37,140 nt of DNA from Bacteroidales bacterium (GTDB lineage Bacteria; Bacteroidota; Bacteroidia; Bacteroidales; UBA6680), in the NCBI GenBank assembly GCA_016926405.1, contig JAFGOQ010000058.1, positions 1 through 37,140 on the forward strand, written 5' to 3'. Made by a program: the position numbers and the translations under genes. Shown here piece by piece: positions 25,398 to 33,636 of this stretch. The notes beneath the pieces were generated by a model that was given only the letters and a program-made list of their open reading frames with translations, did not search any database and was not told the origin of the DNA. The stretch's first letter is position 1. Every line of letters begins with the position of its first letter.

Positions 25398-27551
25398 TCA
25401 ATCGGCTAACTCCAGAACCTCTTCGGGTTGATTAACAATTGCTTTATCGAATAATTTACGATCGTAAAACTCACTCTGCTTTCCATCGTTCCACTGATCG
25501 ACAGGTCGCAAATAGCCAACAATGCGCGAATATACTTCGCATTTATTTACTTTACCTTCGGCACTACATTTTGGACACTCTTTATGCTCACCATAAATAT
25601 ATCCGTGCTCTGGACAAACACTAAATGTAGGTGTTAACGAAAAATAGGGAAGTTTAAAATTCTCGCAAACCATCTTTGTAAATCGTTTTACCGACTCGGC
25701 AGGCAGTTGACTCTCGCCAACAAAAACATGGAAGACTGTGCCTCCAGTATATTTTGTCTGAAGATTATCTTGCAGCTCAAGAGCCTCGAAAATATCTTCG
25801 GTAAAACCAACAGGCAACTGACTTGAATTAGTATAATATGGAGCAGCATTTTCCTGACGAACTTGCTTTTCGTTTGCTACAATAATGTCGGGAAACTCGG
25901 CCTTATCAAGCTGTGCCAATCTATACGTTGTACCCTCGGCTGGTGTTGCCTCTAAATTGTAAATATGCCCCGTCTCGCTCTGAAACTCCTGAAGCTTTTC
26001 ACGCATAAACGACATAATATTTTCGGCAACTTTATTACCCTCTTTCGTTGTAATATCCTTTCCGTAGAAATTCAACAGAAGCTCATTCATCCCCACCAAT
26101 CCAATTGTCGAGAAATGGTTATCCCAATAGGCTCCGTTTTTCTGGCGTATATTTCGTAAATAGAATTTCGAATATGGATACAATCCGTTTTCGGTAAGCT
26201 GTTCAATAACCTTACGCTTAATTTCCAAACTATCTTTGGCAAGAGTCATAAGCTTATCTATTCGTTGATAAAGCTCTTCTTCGGTTTTTGACTCAAATGC
26301 TAAACGAGGTAAATTAAGCGTTACAACACCCACCGATCCGGTAAGCGGATTAGCGCCAAACAGTCCTCCCCCACGCGATTTCAGCTCGCTAGTATCAATT
26401 CGTAAACGACAACACATTGAGCGAACATCGTCGGGCGACATATCGGAATTTACAAAGTTTGAGAAGTAAGGAATACCATATTTAGCTGTCATCTCCCAAA
26501 TAGGTTGACGGTTTTCGTTGTCCCAGTCGAAGTCTTTGGTAATATTATATGTAGGAATAGGAAACGAGAATATTCGTCCATTAGAATCGCCTTCGGTCAT
26601 TACATCGGCAAAAGCACGATTAAACAAATCCATTTCGGGTTGAAAATCACCATAGGTATGTTCAGTAATCTCGCCACCAATAATAACCGAAAGATCTTTC
26701 ATATTATTAGGCACAACTAAATCGAGAGTGATATTTGTAAACGGAGTTTGGAAACCTACTCGTGTAGGAATATTCATATTAAACATAAACTCCTGAAGAG
26801 CTTGCTTAACCTCAACATAAGAAAGATTATCGTGTCGGATAAATGGAGCTAGATAAGTATCGAAATTAGAGAAAGCCTGAGCACCTGCTGCCTCACCCTG
26901 CATAGTATAAAAGAAGTTTACAATTTGCCCCAACAGAGTTCTAAAATGCTTTGCTGGTTTACTCTCTATCTTACCTGGCACTCCTTTAAAACCGGTCATT
27001 ATAAGCTCTTGCAAATCCCATCCTACGCAATACACACTAATAAACCCTAGGTCGTGGATATGCAATTTACCCTGCTTGTGAGCATTTCCTATCTCCGAAG
27101 GGTAAATCTTATTAAGCCAATACTGAGCACTTATAATTGTAGATATGTGCTGATTCATACCCTGCAATGAATAGGTTGAGTTAGCGCTCTCTTTAATACG
27201 CCAATCGTTATTGTTTATGTAATCGTCAACAATATCGATATTCGAAAACAGCTCCTTAACATTTCTAATTCCATCGTGCTGCTTACGATAAATAATGTAT
27301 GCCTTAGCAACATCAAAATGTTTTTGCTCGAAAAGCTCCAGCTCAACTAAATCTTGAATCTCTTCAACACTAGGAGTGTTAGTTTTTAGTTTCGATATTA
27401 CACTCTGCATAATAGCCTCTGCAAGCTCGCGGTTAGGATTACCTGTGGCTCTGAGGGCTTTAAATACTGCAAAAGTAATTTTGTCCGATTCAAAAGGGAC
27501 TACACGCCCATCACGTTTTTGTACAGTTTTAATAGCACCATTAATTTTCAT
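25398..27551 (-). CDS. nrdD: Anaerobic (class III) ribonucleoside-triphosphate reductase
   Basis: This 717-residue glycyl-radical enzyme makes deoxyribonucleotides without oxygen. It opens with an ATP-cone allosteric domain (VQKRDGRVVPFESDKITFAV). The barrel has the landmarks SGGGLFGANPLTGS and FSVCPEHG. The C-terminal zinc site uses CPEHG, CPKC and a further Cys. The radical glycine is G679 in RIVGYLRPV, followed by WNDGKQSEF. Length and order are standard. The start is the ATG at 27551. Transcription comes from beyond a cobalamin riboswitch at 27657-27811, which should lower expression when B12 is plentiful. nrdG follows on the same strand. Confidence 0.97.
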   Translation of the reverse strand: MKINGAIKTVQKRDGRVVPFESDKITFAVFKALRATGNPNRELAEAIMQSVISKLKTNTPSVEEIQDLVELELFEQKHFDVAKAYIIYRKQHDGIRNVKELFSNIDIVDDYINNNDWRIKESANSTYSLQGMNQHISTIISAQYWLNKIYPSEIGNAHKQGKLHIHDLGFISVYCVGWDLQELIMTGFKGVPGKIESKPAKHFRTLLGQIVNFFYTMQGEAAGAQAFSNFDTYLAPFIRHDNLSYVEVKQALQEFMFNMNIPTRVGFQTPFTNITLDLVVPNNMKDLSVIIGGEITEHTYGDFQPEMDLFNRAFADVMTEGDSNGRIFSFPIPTYNITKDFDWDNENRQPIWEMTAKYGIPYFSNFVNSDMSPDDVRSMCCRLRIDTSELKSRGGGLFGANPLTGSVGVVTLNLPRLAFESKTEEELYQRIDKLMTLAKDSLEIKRKVIEQLTENGLYPYSKFYLRNIRQKNGAYWDNHFSTIGLVGMNELLLNFYGKDITTKEGNKVAENIMSFMREKLQEFQSETGHIYNLEATPAEGTTYRLAQLDKAEFPDIIVANEKQVRQENAAPYYTNSSQLPVGFTEDIFEALELQDNLQTKYTGGTVFHVFVGESQLPAESVKRFTKMVCENFKLPYFSLTPTFSVCPEHGYIYGEHKECPKCSAEGKVNKCEVYSRIVGYLRPVDQWNDGKQSEFYDRKLFDKAIVNQPEEVLELAD

Positions 27552-27656
27552 GATAATTGTTTTTAAAAAATTAAATAATCAATGGTAGCGGTGGATGAAA
27601 AATAAGAAAGATAAGATACCTTTTCTCTGCTCTTCTCCCGAAAGCTACGAGTAATT

Positions 27657-27811
27657 CAAAAGTTGACAGGTCTTCCGGCTTGTTACGCTTTGATTTGCCT
27701 TCCCATCGAATAAGATATCGACAGTGACTTTTATTAACCAAAACTATTTATGCAACTTACGGCTGCGGGGACAGCTACCGATTCAAACGGTATTCCCTTG
27801 TTCAATTTTTG
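27657..27811 (-). promoter_or_regulatory. Cobalamin (B12) riboswitch upstream of nrdD
   Basis: Read on the minus strand the aptamer has the conserved blocks in order: GGGAATACCG, GAATCGGTAGCTGTCCCCGC, then GCCGTAAG, CACTG, GGGAAGGC, and the B12 box AAGCCGGAAGACCTGTC (27665-27681). The closing P1 stem pairs CAAAAATTG (27803-27811) with CAACTTTTG (27657-27665). Between it and the nrdD ATG are 105 bases with a small hairpin CTCG...CGGGAG (near 27635-27651), positioned like the kissing-loop partner P13. No T-rich terminator is evident, so control of translation initiation is more likely than termination. Confidence 0.93.
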
Positions 27812-28170
27812 TTAGAGTAAATATATCTACACTTAATAAATAAGCTAAAAAATAACTGACTTTGTTATTAACAATGAATTAACATTTTCAAGAGAAACAG
27901 ATATACACAACTGGTTATCAATCCATAAAACAACACCAAAAGAAGAGATATTAAGGGTAAAAAGAAAATAAAAGTTACTGATGCACTTTCTCCCTATATA
28001 AACTAAACACTACTCTAATCTCTAAATCAAAATTCTTTAGTATCACCCATTACAACTTTATGTTATTAAGTTAATAAACCAGTATTTTACTAAATCGCTA
28101 ATATAATTTTAACACCGAGCATATATTCTAAAAAAAAACTATATTTGCGCAAATTTAAAACGCTTTAATA
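27812..28170. other. Intergenic region with divergent promoters (nrdD leader and polyamine operon)
   Basis: This 359-bp AT-rich spacer has no open frame of interest. It must hold the minus-strand promoter for the riboswitch transcript and the plus-strand promoter for the carboxynorspermidine genes. The only motif I can point to is the -7-like box at 28140. Confidence 0.5.
28140..28147 (+). promoter_or_regulatory. Candidate -7 box for the carboxynorspermidine operon
   Basis: TATATTTG is an exact match to TAnnTTTG and lies 23 bp before the ATG at 28171. This is close enough for a short leader. A matching TTTG at -33 is not obvious. Confidence 0.42.
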
Positions 28171-29364
28171 ATGAGTAGAGTATTGATTATCGGTGCAGGA
28201 GGAGTTGGAACAGTTGTTGCAACCAAAATGGCGTCTCTTCCTGAGGTTTTTACCGACATTATGCTAGCTAGTCGCACAAAGAGTAAGTGCGATGCTATTG
28301 CTGAGAGAATTGGTGGAAACCGAATCCAAACAGCTCAGGTTGATGCTGACAATGTGCCTGAACTTGTTAATCTTATTAACAGCTTCAAGCCCGAACTAGT
28401 TGTTAACGTTGCTCTTCCATATCAGGATTTAACTATTATGGATGCTTGTCTTGAGACTAAAGTTAGTTACCTAGACACAGCTAACTACGAGCCACTTGAC
28501 GAAGCTAAGTACGAGTATAAATGGCAATGGGCATACCGCGAGAAGTTTGAAAAAGCCGGTATTACAGCTATCCTTGGTTGTGGTTTCGACCCAGGTGTTA
28601 CTAGCATTTTCACTGCTCACGCAGCTAAACATGTTTTCGACGAGATTCATTATCTAGATATAGTTGACTGTAACGGTGGTGACCACGGTAAAGCTTTTGC
28701 TACCAACTTTAACCCAGAAATTAATATCCGCGAGATTACCCAAAAAGGTAAATATTGGGAGAATGGACAATGGGTTGAAACAGAGCCACACGAAATTCAC
28801 AAGCCTCTTAACTACCCAGAAATTGGTCCTAAAGAGTCGTACCTTATTTATCACGAGGAGCTTGAGTCGTTGGTTATTAACTACCCAACAATTAAGCGTG
28901 CACGTTTCTGGATGACTTTTGGTCAAGAGTACCTTACTCACCTTCGTGTTATCCAAAACATTGGTATGGCAAGCATTGAGCCTATTAACTACGAAGGCAA
29001 AGAGATTGTTCCTATTCAGTTTCTTAAGGCTGTTTTACCAGCTCCTGAGACTCTTGGTGACAATTACACTGGCGAAACATCTATTGGATGTCGTATTAAG
29101 GGTATCAAAGATGGACAAGAGAAGACATACTATATTTACAACAACTGCTCGCACCAAGCTGCCTTTAACGAAACAGGTACTCAGGGTGTAAGCTACACTA
29201 CTGGTGTTCCTGCTACTATTGGAGCTATGATGTTCCTTCAAGGACAATGGAAAAAACCAGGTGTTTATAATGTAGAAGAATTTAATCCAGATCCATTTAT
29301 GGAACAACTTAACATACTTGGTTTACCTTGGGTTGAGGTTCATGAAGCGGATTTAGAATTGTAA
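28171..29364 (+). CDS. Carboxynorspermidine synthase (saccharopine dehydrogenase family)
   Basis: This 397-residue NADPH-dependent enzyme condenses aspartate semialdehyde with a diamine to carboxy(nor)spermidine, in the alternative bacterial polyamine route. The Rossmann fold opens the protein (VLIIGAGGVGTVVATKMA), followed by the saccharopine dehydrogenase landmarks YLDTANYEP, GCGFDPGVTSIFTAH and GVPATIGAMMF. The following gene, the matching decarboxylase, settles the pathway over lysine synthesis. Codons lean to CTT, GTT and GCT more than in neighbours, which suggests high expression. A hairpin lies in the 84-bp gap before the decarboxylase gene. Confidence 0.94.
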   Translation: MSRVLIIGAGGVGTVVATKMASLPEVFTDIMLASRTKSKCDAIAERIGGNRIQTAQVDADNVPELVNLINSFKPELVVNVALPYQDLTIMDACLETKVSYLDTANYEPLDEAKYEYKWQWAYREKFEKAGITAILGCGFDPGVTSIFTAHAAKHVFDEIHYLDIVDCNGGDHGKAFATNFNPEINIREITQKGKYWENGQWVETEPHEIHKPLNYPEIGPKESYLIYHEELESLVINYPTIKRARFWMTFGQEYLTHLRVIQNIGMASIEPINYEGKEIVPIQFLKAVLPAPETLGDNYTGETSIGCRIKGIKDGQEKTYYIYNNCSHQAAFNETGTQGVSYTTGVPATIGAMMFLQGQWKKPGVYNVEEFNPDPFMEQLNILGLPWVEVHEADLEL

Positions 29365-29394
29365 TATTTATTACAATAAAATATTTTACAATTT

Positions 29395-29422
29395 GTAGAG
29401 GCGCACGACTGTGCGTCTCTAC
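29395..29422. repeat. GTAGAG...CTCTAC palindrome between the two polyamine genes
   Basis: GTAGAGGCGCAC and GTGCGTCTCTAC form a 12-bp stem (one G·T or mismatched pair) around a four-base loop. No T-run follows. It sits in the 84-bp gap inside the presumed operon. Similar GTAGAG-type palindromes are, from memory, a common dispersed repeat in Bacteroidota and other bacteria. Confidence 0.8.
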
Positions 29423-29448
29423 GTGTATAAAACCAAATAATTATTTAA

Positions 29449-30585
29449 ATGATCGATTTCACAAAAACTCCTTCTCCATGCTATTTACTAGACGAGCAAC
29501 GTCTGCGTAATAATCTGGAGCTTATTAAATCGGTAAAAGAACGAGCAGGAATTGATATTATTCTTGCCTTTAAAGGTTTTGCAATGTGGAGTGCTTTTCC
29601 TATTGTAAGAGAATATATTCAAGGAGCCACATCGAGCTCAGCATACGAGACTCAGCTTGCTTTTGAGGAGATGAAGACTCGCGCCCATGTTTATGCTCCA
29701 GCATATACTCAGGCCGATTTCGACACCATTAAACCAATGGCTTGCCATATTACATTTAACTCGTTAGCGCAGCTTAGCACATATCTTCCGCAAATAAAAC
29801 CAGAAGATAATATTGAAGTTGGATTACGTATTAATCCAGAATTCTCGGAGGTAGAAACCGACCTGTATAATCCTTGCGCCGTAGGTTCGCGACTAGGACT
29901 TACAGCCAAACAGCTTGGCAATACCCTACCCGATGGTGTCGATGGATTACATTTTCATGCTCTGTGCGAATCGGACTCTAGCGACCTAGTAAAAACTCTT
30001 GCCGCCGTTGAGAAAAACTTTGCGCACCTTCTGCCTAAGGTAAAATGGGTAAATATGGGTGGGGGTCATCTAATAACCCGCAAAGGATACAATATTGAGT
30101 TGCTTATTGAAACCTTAAAGGCTTTTAAAGCAAAATGGAATGTTGATGTTATTCTTGAGCCAGGAAGTGCTTTTGCTTGGGACACAGGTTTCCTTATTAC
30201 TACTGTTGTTGACGTTATTGAGAACGGCGGAATAAACACAGCAATCATCGATTCGTCGTTTACTGCTCATATGCCCGACTGTCTTGAGATGCCATACAAA
30301 CCTGTTATTTTAGGAGCCTCGTCGGAACCTGTTGAAGGAAAACCATCGTACCGTATTGGCGGTAACAGCTGTTTAGCGGGCGATTACATGGGTAATTGGT
30401 GGTTTGACAAGCCTTTACAAATTGGCGACAAAATTGTTTTTAACGATATGATTCACTACACAATGGTTAAAACAACAATGTTTAATGGTATCGACCATCC
30501 TGCAATAGCAATTAATCGCACAAATGGCGAGATTGATGTTGTTAGAAAATTTAACTATTTAGATTACAAGAATAGACTTTCGTAA
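29449..30585 (+). CDS. nspC: Carboxynorspermidine decarboxylase
   Basis: This 378-residue PLP enzyme of the alanine-racemase-fold decarboxylases converts carboxy(nor)spermidine to (nor)spermidine. The PLP lysine is K42 in LAFKGFAMW. Other landmarks are HFHALCES, WVNMGGGHLI, the phosphate-binding EPGSAFAWDTGFL and the second-subunit active-site motif SCLAGDYMG. The length fits NspC and is shorter than LysA. With the preceding synthase it completes the pathway from diamine. Most Bacteroidota make spermidine this way, so spermidine is the likely product. It ends at a hairpin at 30594. Confidence 0.95.
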   Translation: MIDFTKTPSPCYLLDEQRLRNNLELIKSVKERAGIDIILAFKGFAMWSAFPIVREYIQGATSSSAYETQLAFEEMKTRAHVYAPAYTQADFDTIKPMACHITFNSLAQLSTYLPQIKPEDNIEVGLRINPEFSEVETDLYNPCAVGSRLGLTAKQLGNTLPDGVDGLHFHALCESDSSDLVKTLAAVEKNFAHLLPKVKWVNMGGGHLITRKGYNIELLIETLKAFKAKWNVDVILEPGSAFAWDTGFLITTVVDVIENGGINTAIIDSSFTAHMPDCLEMPYKPVILGASSEPVEGKPSYRIGGNSCLAGDYMGNWWFDKPLQIGDKIVFNDMIHYTMVKTTMFNGIDHPAIAINRTNGEIDVVRKFNYLDYKNRLS

Positions 30586-30593
30586 TATTAGAT

Positions 30594-30642
30594 ATTGGGT
30601 GTTAGGTGTTAGATATTTTCTTCTAATAACTAACACCCTAAT
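30594..30642. terminator. Imperfect hairpin between nspC and the DUF6261-like gene
   Basis: ATTGGGTGTTAGGTGTTAGA and TCTAATAACTAACACCCTAAT pair with a few mismatches around a short AT-rich loop. It lies between two converging genes and is the only candidate terminator for both. The repeated GTTAG words suggest partly tandem origin. Confidence 0.6.
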
Positions 30643-30654
30643 TAATTCATTAAA

Positions 30655-31392
30655 CTAGTTTCTTTGTCCTAAGGTGATAGCGGTGCTTTTAGACTTCCCT
30701 TCCTGCGAAAGTGCAATTAAATTATATTCATTTGTTACTGCATTAATTCTTGAAGCAATATCAAGCAGACCTCGGTTTCCATTAAACTTATAAAAAAGAT
30801 CAATTGAGCTAAACAATATATGGCAACATTGACGCACCTCCTTATAAATTTCTAGCCTATCGGAATTCTCATTATCGGGTTCTATAGTTATACGCGTAGC
30901 ATCTATAGTTATAAAATCGGTGTTAATGTAACACATATCTTTATACAAATCGTACAAGTTTAGAGCTTCTATACAATTCTTATTATCTGCGCTGTCGAGT
31001 TCGGCTATTAAGTTATTCATAACAGCTGTTTGCAATTTATTACCTTTTAAATGCATGCTCCAGCCATGTTTAATAATTACCAATTCTAAAGCACGAGCTT
31101 TGTCGGCTATATTAGGATTAACACTATATGTATTTGCTTTTACCGAATCGCGAAATGCAATAAAACTATTATCTCTTAACTTTTCTAGCTCATTAAAACT
31201 CTCGGTAAACTCGTTACCACTATTTTCTTGACTTGCATTAAGGGCTGTATGAAAAACCGATATAAAAGAATCGGAAAATTGTTTAATCTGAAGAGCTTCG
31301 GTATTACAAACCTCTATTAACTGGACAATTCTAGAATAATAATCCATCTCTTGATCAGTACGTAGCTGATTATCGTTTATTCTATTCATCAT
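30655..31392 (-). CDS. Hypothetical protein, DUF6261-like paralogue A
   Basis: This 245-residue soluble, helical protein has no signal or membrane segment. It matches the gene at 35991 along its whole length: QLRTDxExxYYxR near the N-terminus, IKQFSDSFISV, LEKLRDNSFIAFRDSVKANTYS, HGWSMHLKGNK and IYKEVRQC. The central RDN...V.AN pattern fits the DUF6261 family as I remember it. Function is unknown. The start is Met-Met (31392 or 31389). A block TGAATTAATAAACCTAAA just upstream is shared with the other close paralogue. It stands alone on the minus strand between plus-strand genes. Confidence 0.75.
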   Translation of the reverse strand: MMNRINDNQLRTDQEMDYYSRIVQLIEVCNTEALQIKQFSDSFISVFHTALNASQENSGNEFTESFNELEKLRDNSFIAFRDSVKANTYSVNPNIADKARALELVIIKHGWSMHLKGNKLQTAVMNNLIAELDSADNKNCIEALNLYDLYKDMCYINTDFITIDATRITIEPDNENSDRLEIYKEVRQCCHILFSSIDLFYKFNGNRGLLDIASRINAVTNEYNLIALSQEGKSKSTAITLGQRN

Positions 31393-31403
31393 AACACGGT
31401 TTG

Positions 31404-31421
31404 TTTAGGTTTATTAATTCA
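31404..31421 (-). promoter_or_regulatory. Leader block shared by the two close DUF6261-like paralogues (copy A)
   Basis: TTTAGGTTTATTAATTCA (plus strand) occurs here, 11 bp before the paralogue A start, and identically at 36739-36756 before paralogue B. It may be a promoter or leader element, or simply a relic of duplication. Confidence 0.55.
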
Positions 31422-31788
31422 CAAATATTTAACACACAACTACAAGATACTAACACTACGTCGGAAATCAAATATACAAGTAGCATTTCGATAAACGTAA
31501 GAGATGTTGTTAGTTTCTAGTCGTTAGTTAGTAGTCTCTAGTTGTGAATGCCTAAATAACGTTGACCGTTTTCACACTTCACATCTTACTTCATACTTAT
31601 TGTCGTTAGTAATTAGTATGAAAGTTATTTAGTTTTTTTTGAAGTCTGAACTCAATAGACAGCATTTCACCTTAATACAAAACCCTTACCTAACATCACA
31701 AAAGAGGTTACACTAGTCTATTCTGTACGTTATAAATAGTAAAACGTTTAGTGTAATTGTTTTTTAGCAACAATCTTAATTTAATTGC

Positions 31789-31796
31789 TATGTTTG
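31789..31796 (+). promoter_or_regulatory. Candidate -7 box for the triple-RidA gene
   Basis: TATGTTTG matches TAnnTTTG and lies 46 bp before the ATG at 31843. No clear -33 TTTG partner is seen at 19-21 bp. Confidence 0.33.
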
Positions 31797-31842
31797 TCGA
31801 ACTTAAAAAACACAATTATTAATATTAAAAGAAGTAATTATC

Positions 31843-33108
31843 ATGAGTAGTAATATCATTAAGAATTCGAGAAACACCGATAAAGCGCCAATTAGTGCTC
31901 TATCGACGCAGACGGTAGCTTTTTCTCACTACAACAACTTCTCGGCTCAGTTGCCAATCGATCCAAAATCGGGTAAAATTGTCGATGGTGGCGTAAAAGA
32001 GCAGGCAGAGCAATGTCTAAAAAACATTAAAGCAATTGTAGAGAGTATCGATCATACAATGTCGGATGTTGTTAAAATTACGGTATTCCTAAAGAACATA
32101 ATGGACTTTGATGCTGTAAACGAGGTTTATGCAACATTCTTCCAAAACTATCTTCCTACACGTACAACACTCGCTGTTGAGGCTTTACCTATGGAAGGTG
32201 CATTGGTACAAATTGAAGCACTTATATCAAACGGCGAGGGTACATACCCACAGGCGCCTTGCGACTTAGTGAAACTTGTTAAAAACACAGATAACGCACC
32301 AAAAAGTGCTATATCTACACAATCTGTAGCTTTCTCGCACTACAATCACATTTCGGCACAATTACCTATCGATCCTAAAACAGGAAATATTGTAGTTGGT
32401 GGTGCAAAAGAGCAGGCTGCACAATGTCTTAAGAACATTAAGGGAATTATGGAAGGTATCGACGTTCCTTTCGACGATATTGTTAAAGTTAACATCCACG
32501 TTACAAATCTTTCGGATGTTGATGCTGTTAACGAAGCATACACAACATTCTTCCCAGACTCTTCTATTGCCAGAACATTAGGATATGTTCCAGCACGCTC
32601 GGTAGTGGTAGCGTCTGGATTACCTATGCATGCATTAGTGCAAATTGATGCTACTGTATCGCACGGCGATGGTACTCCTCCTCAAGCTGTTGAAGATAGA
32701 CATGGTTTAGTTATCAGACCAAACAACACTGATAATGCACCTATTAGTGCTCTATCGACACAAACTGTAGCTTTTTCGCATTACAACAATATTTCAGGTC
32801 AGTTACCTGTTGACCCAAAAACTGATGAAATTGTTGCTGGTGGCGTTAAAGAGCAGGCCGAACAATGTCTAAAAAACATTAAAGCAATTGTAGAGAGCAT
32901 AAACCACGTTATGGACGATGCTGTTAAAATAAATATCCAACTTAAAAATATTGCAGATATTGATGCCGTAAACGAAGTTTACAAAACATTCTTCAATAGC
33001 GATCTTCCTGCAAGAACAGTAATTGGTGTTTCGGATATAGCAATGAATGCATTGGTACAAATTGATGCTATTCTTTCTAACTGCGAAGGCACACCTCCTT
33101 CTAAATAA
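31843..33108 (+). CDS. Protein of three tandem RidA-like domains
   Basis: RidA/YjgF proteins are normally single domains of about 130 residues that form trimers and hydrolyse reactive enamines and imines. Here three copies are fused: about 11-135, 148-280 and 295-418. Each has TQ-(T/S)-VAFSHYN, S-(A/G)-QLP-(I/V)-DPK, EQA-x-QCLKNIK, DAVNE and ALVQI. The arginine at the place of the catalytic Arg is kept in all three (R107, R252, R391). The acidic residue after it is E125 in the first and D269 and D408 in the others. Domain 2 has a short insert (SIARTLGYVPARS). Domains 1 and 3 are nearest to each other, also at DNA level. The N-terminal tyrosine of typical RidA is absent, so specificity may differ. 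Confidence 0.92.
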   Translation: MSSNIIKNSRNTDKAPISALSTQTVAFSHYNNFSAQLPIDPKSGKIVDGGVKEQAEQCLKNIKAIVESIDHTMSDVVKITVFLKNIMDFDAVNEVYATFFQNYLPTRTTLAVEALPMEGALVQIEALISNGEGTYPQAPCDLVKLVKNTDNAPKSAISTQSVAFSHYNHISAQLPIDPKTGNIVVGGAKEQAAQCLKNIKGIMEGIDVPFDDIVKVNIHVTNLSDVDAVNEAYTTFFPDSSIARTLGYVPARSVVVASGLPMHALVQIDATVSHGDGTPPQAVEDRHGLVIRPNNTDNAPISALSTQTVAFSHYNNISGQLPVDPKTDEIVAGGVKEQAEQCLKNIKAIVESINHVMDDAVKINIQLKNIADIDAVNEVYKTFFNSDLPARTVIGVSDIAMNALVQIDAILSNCEGTPPSK

Positions 33109-33119
33109 AAAGACTAATA

Positions 33120-33244
33120 GAGGGTATCCAGAAACTAGATTAAATTGTCATGCGTAGCTGAAAGATTGTTTCATTGAAAAAACAACGTTTCGACTCCGCT
33201 CAACGTGACATTTTAATTTTTATTAATTGTTTCTGGACACCCTC
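33120..33244. repeat. Dispersed palindromic element, copy 3
   Basis: This 125-bp copy opens GAGGGTATCCAGAAAC and ends GTTTCTGGACACCCTC, with 14 or more paired end bases. Its right half matches copy 1 almost base for base (CGTTTCGACTCCGCTCAACG), while the left inner arm has lost a few bases (TGTCATGCGTAGCTGAAAG). It lies 11 bp after the stop of the triple-RidA gene. Confidence 0.88.
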
Positions 33245-33636
33245 TTTCTTATCTACTCTTTTCCTTAAGAGATTAGTCGTTAGCTTATAGAGTTACAATT
33301 CCTTCCTAACAATTATTGCTTCATAAAGCATATTGCATTTGCTTAAAACAAACCTTACAAAAGGAGCCGAATATTTATTTTATTATTTATTTTTAGTGCA
33401 CTATATACAACAGCTATGCAAAGCATATATCCAATAAAAATTTAAGTACCAGTAACAATCCATTGAATGATATTTTTAATTGCTAAAGCAAAAAAAACAA
33501 TGATTTTGCACACACGTTGGTGGCAATTTGGCAAGAACTTACAACTAAAGACAAGACTAAATAAACAAAGGATTTATAAAGAGCAAAGTAATGATTTCTA
33601 AATAATCCAAAATAACAGAAACTAAAATAATATAGT
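33245..33636. other. Intergenic region with no recognised gene
   Basis: This 392-bp AT-rich spacer lies between the dispersed element and the membrane-protein gene. I see no convincing frame, tRNA or terminator. A stretch around 33510-33535 (CACACGTTGGTGGCAATTTG) is less AT-rich than its surroundings and may be remnant sequence. Confidence 0.4.

Larger units (their letters stand above)
31393..31842. other. Intergenic region upstream of paralogue A and the triple-RidA gene
   Basis: This 450-bp spacer separates two divergent genes. It holds the shared leader block at 31404-31421, a stretch of degenerate GTCGTTAGTTAGTAGT-like words (31515-31620), and a -7-like box at 31789. No gene, RNA fold or 41-bp repeat is apparent. 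Confidence 0.5.

Noticed and set aside
28171-29364. Saccharopine dehydrogenase of lysine metabolism
   Set aside because: The adjacent nspC and the family landmarks point to carboxynorspermidine synthase; no lysine genes are nearby.
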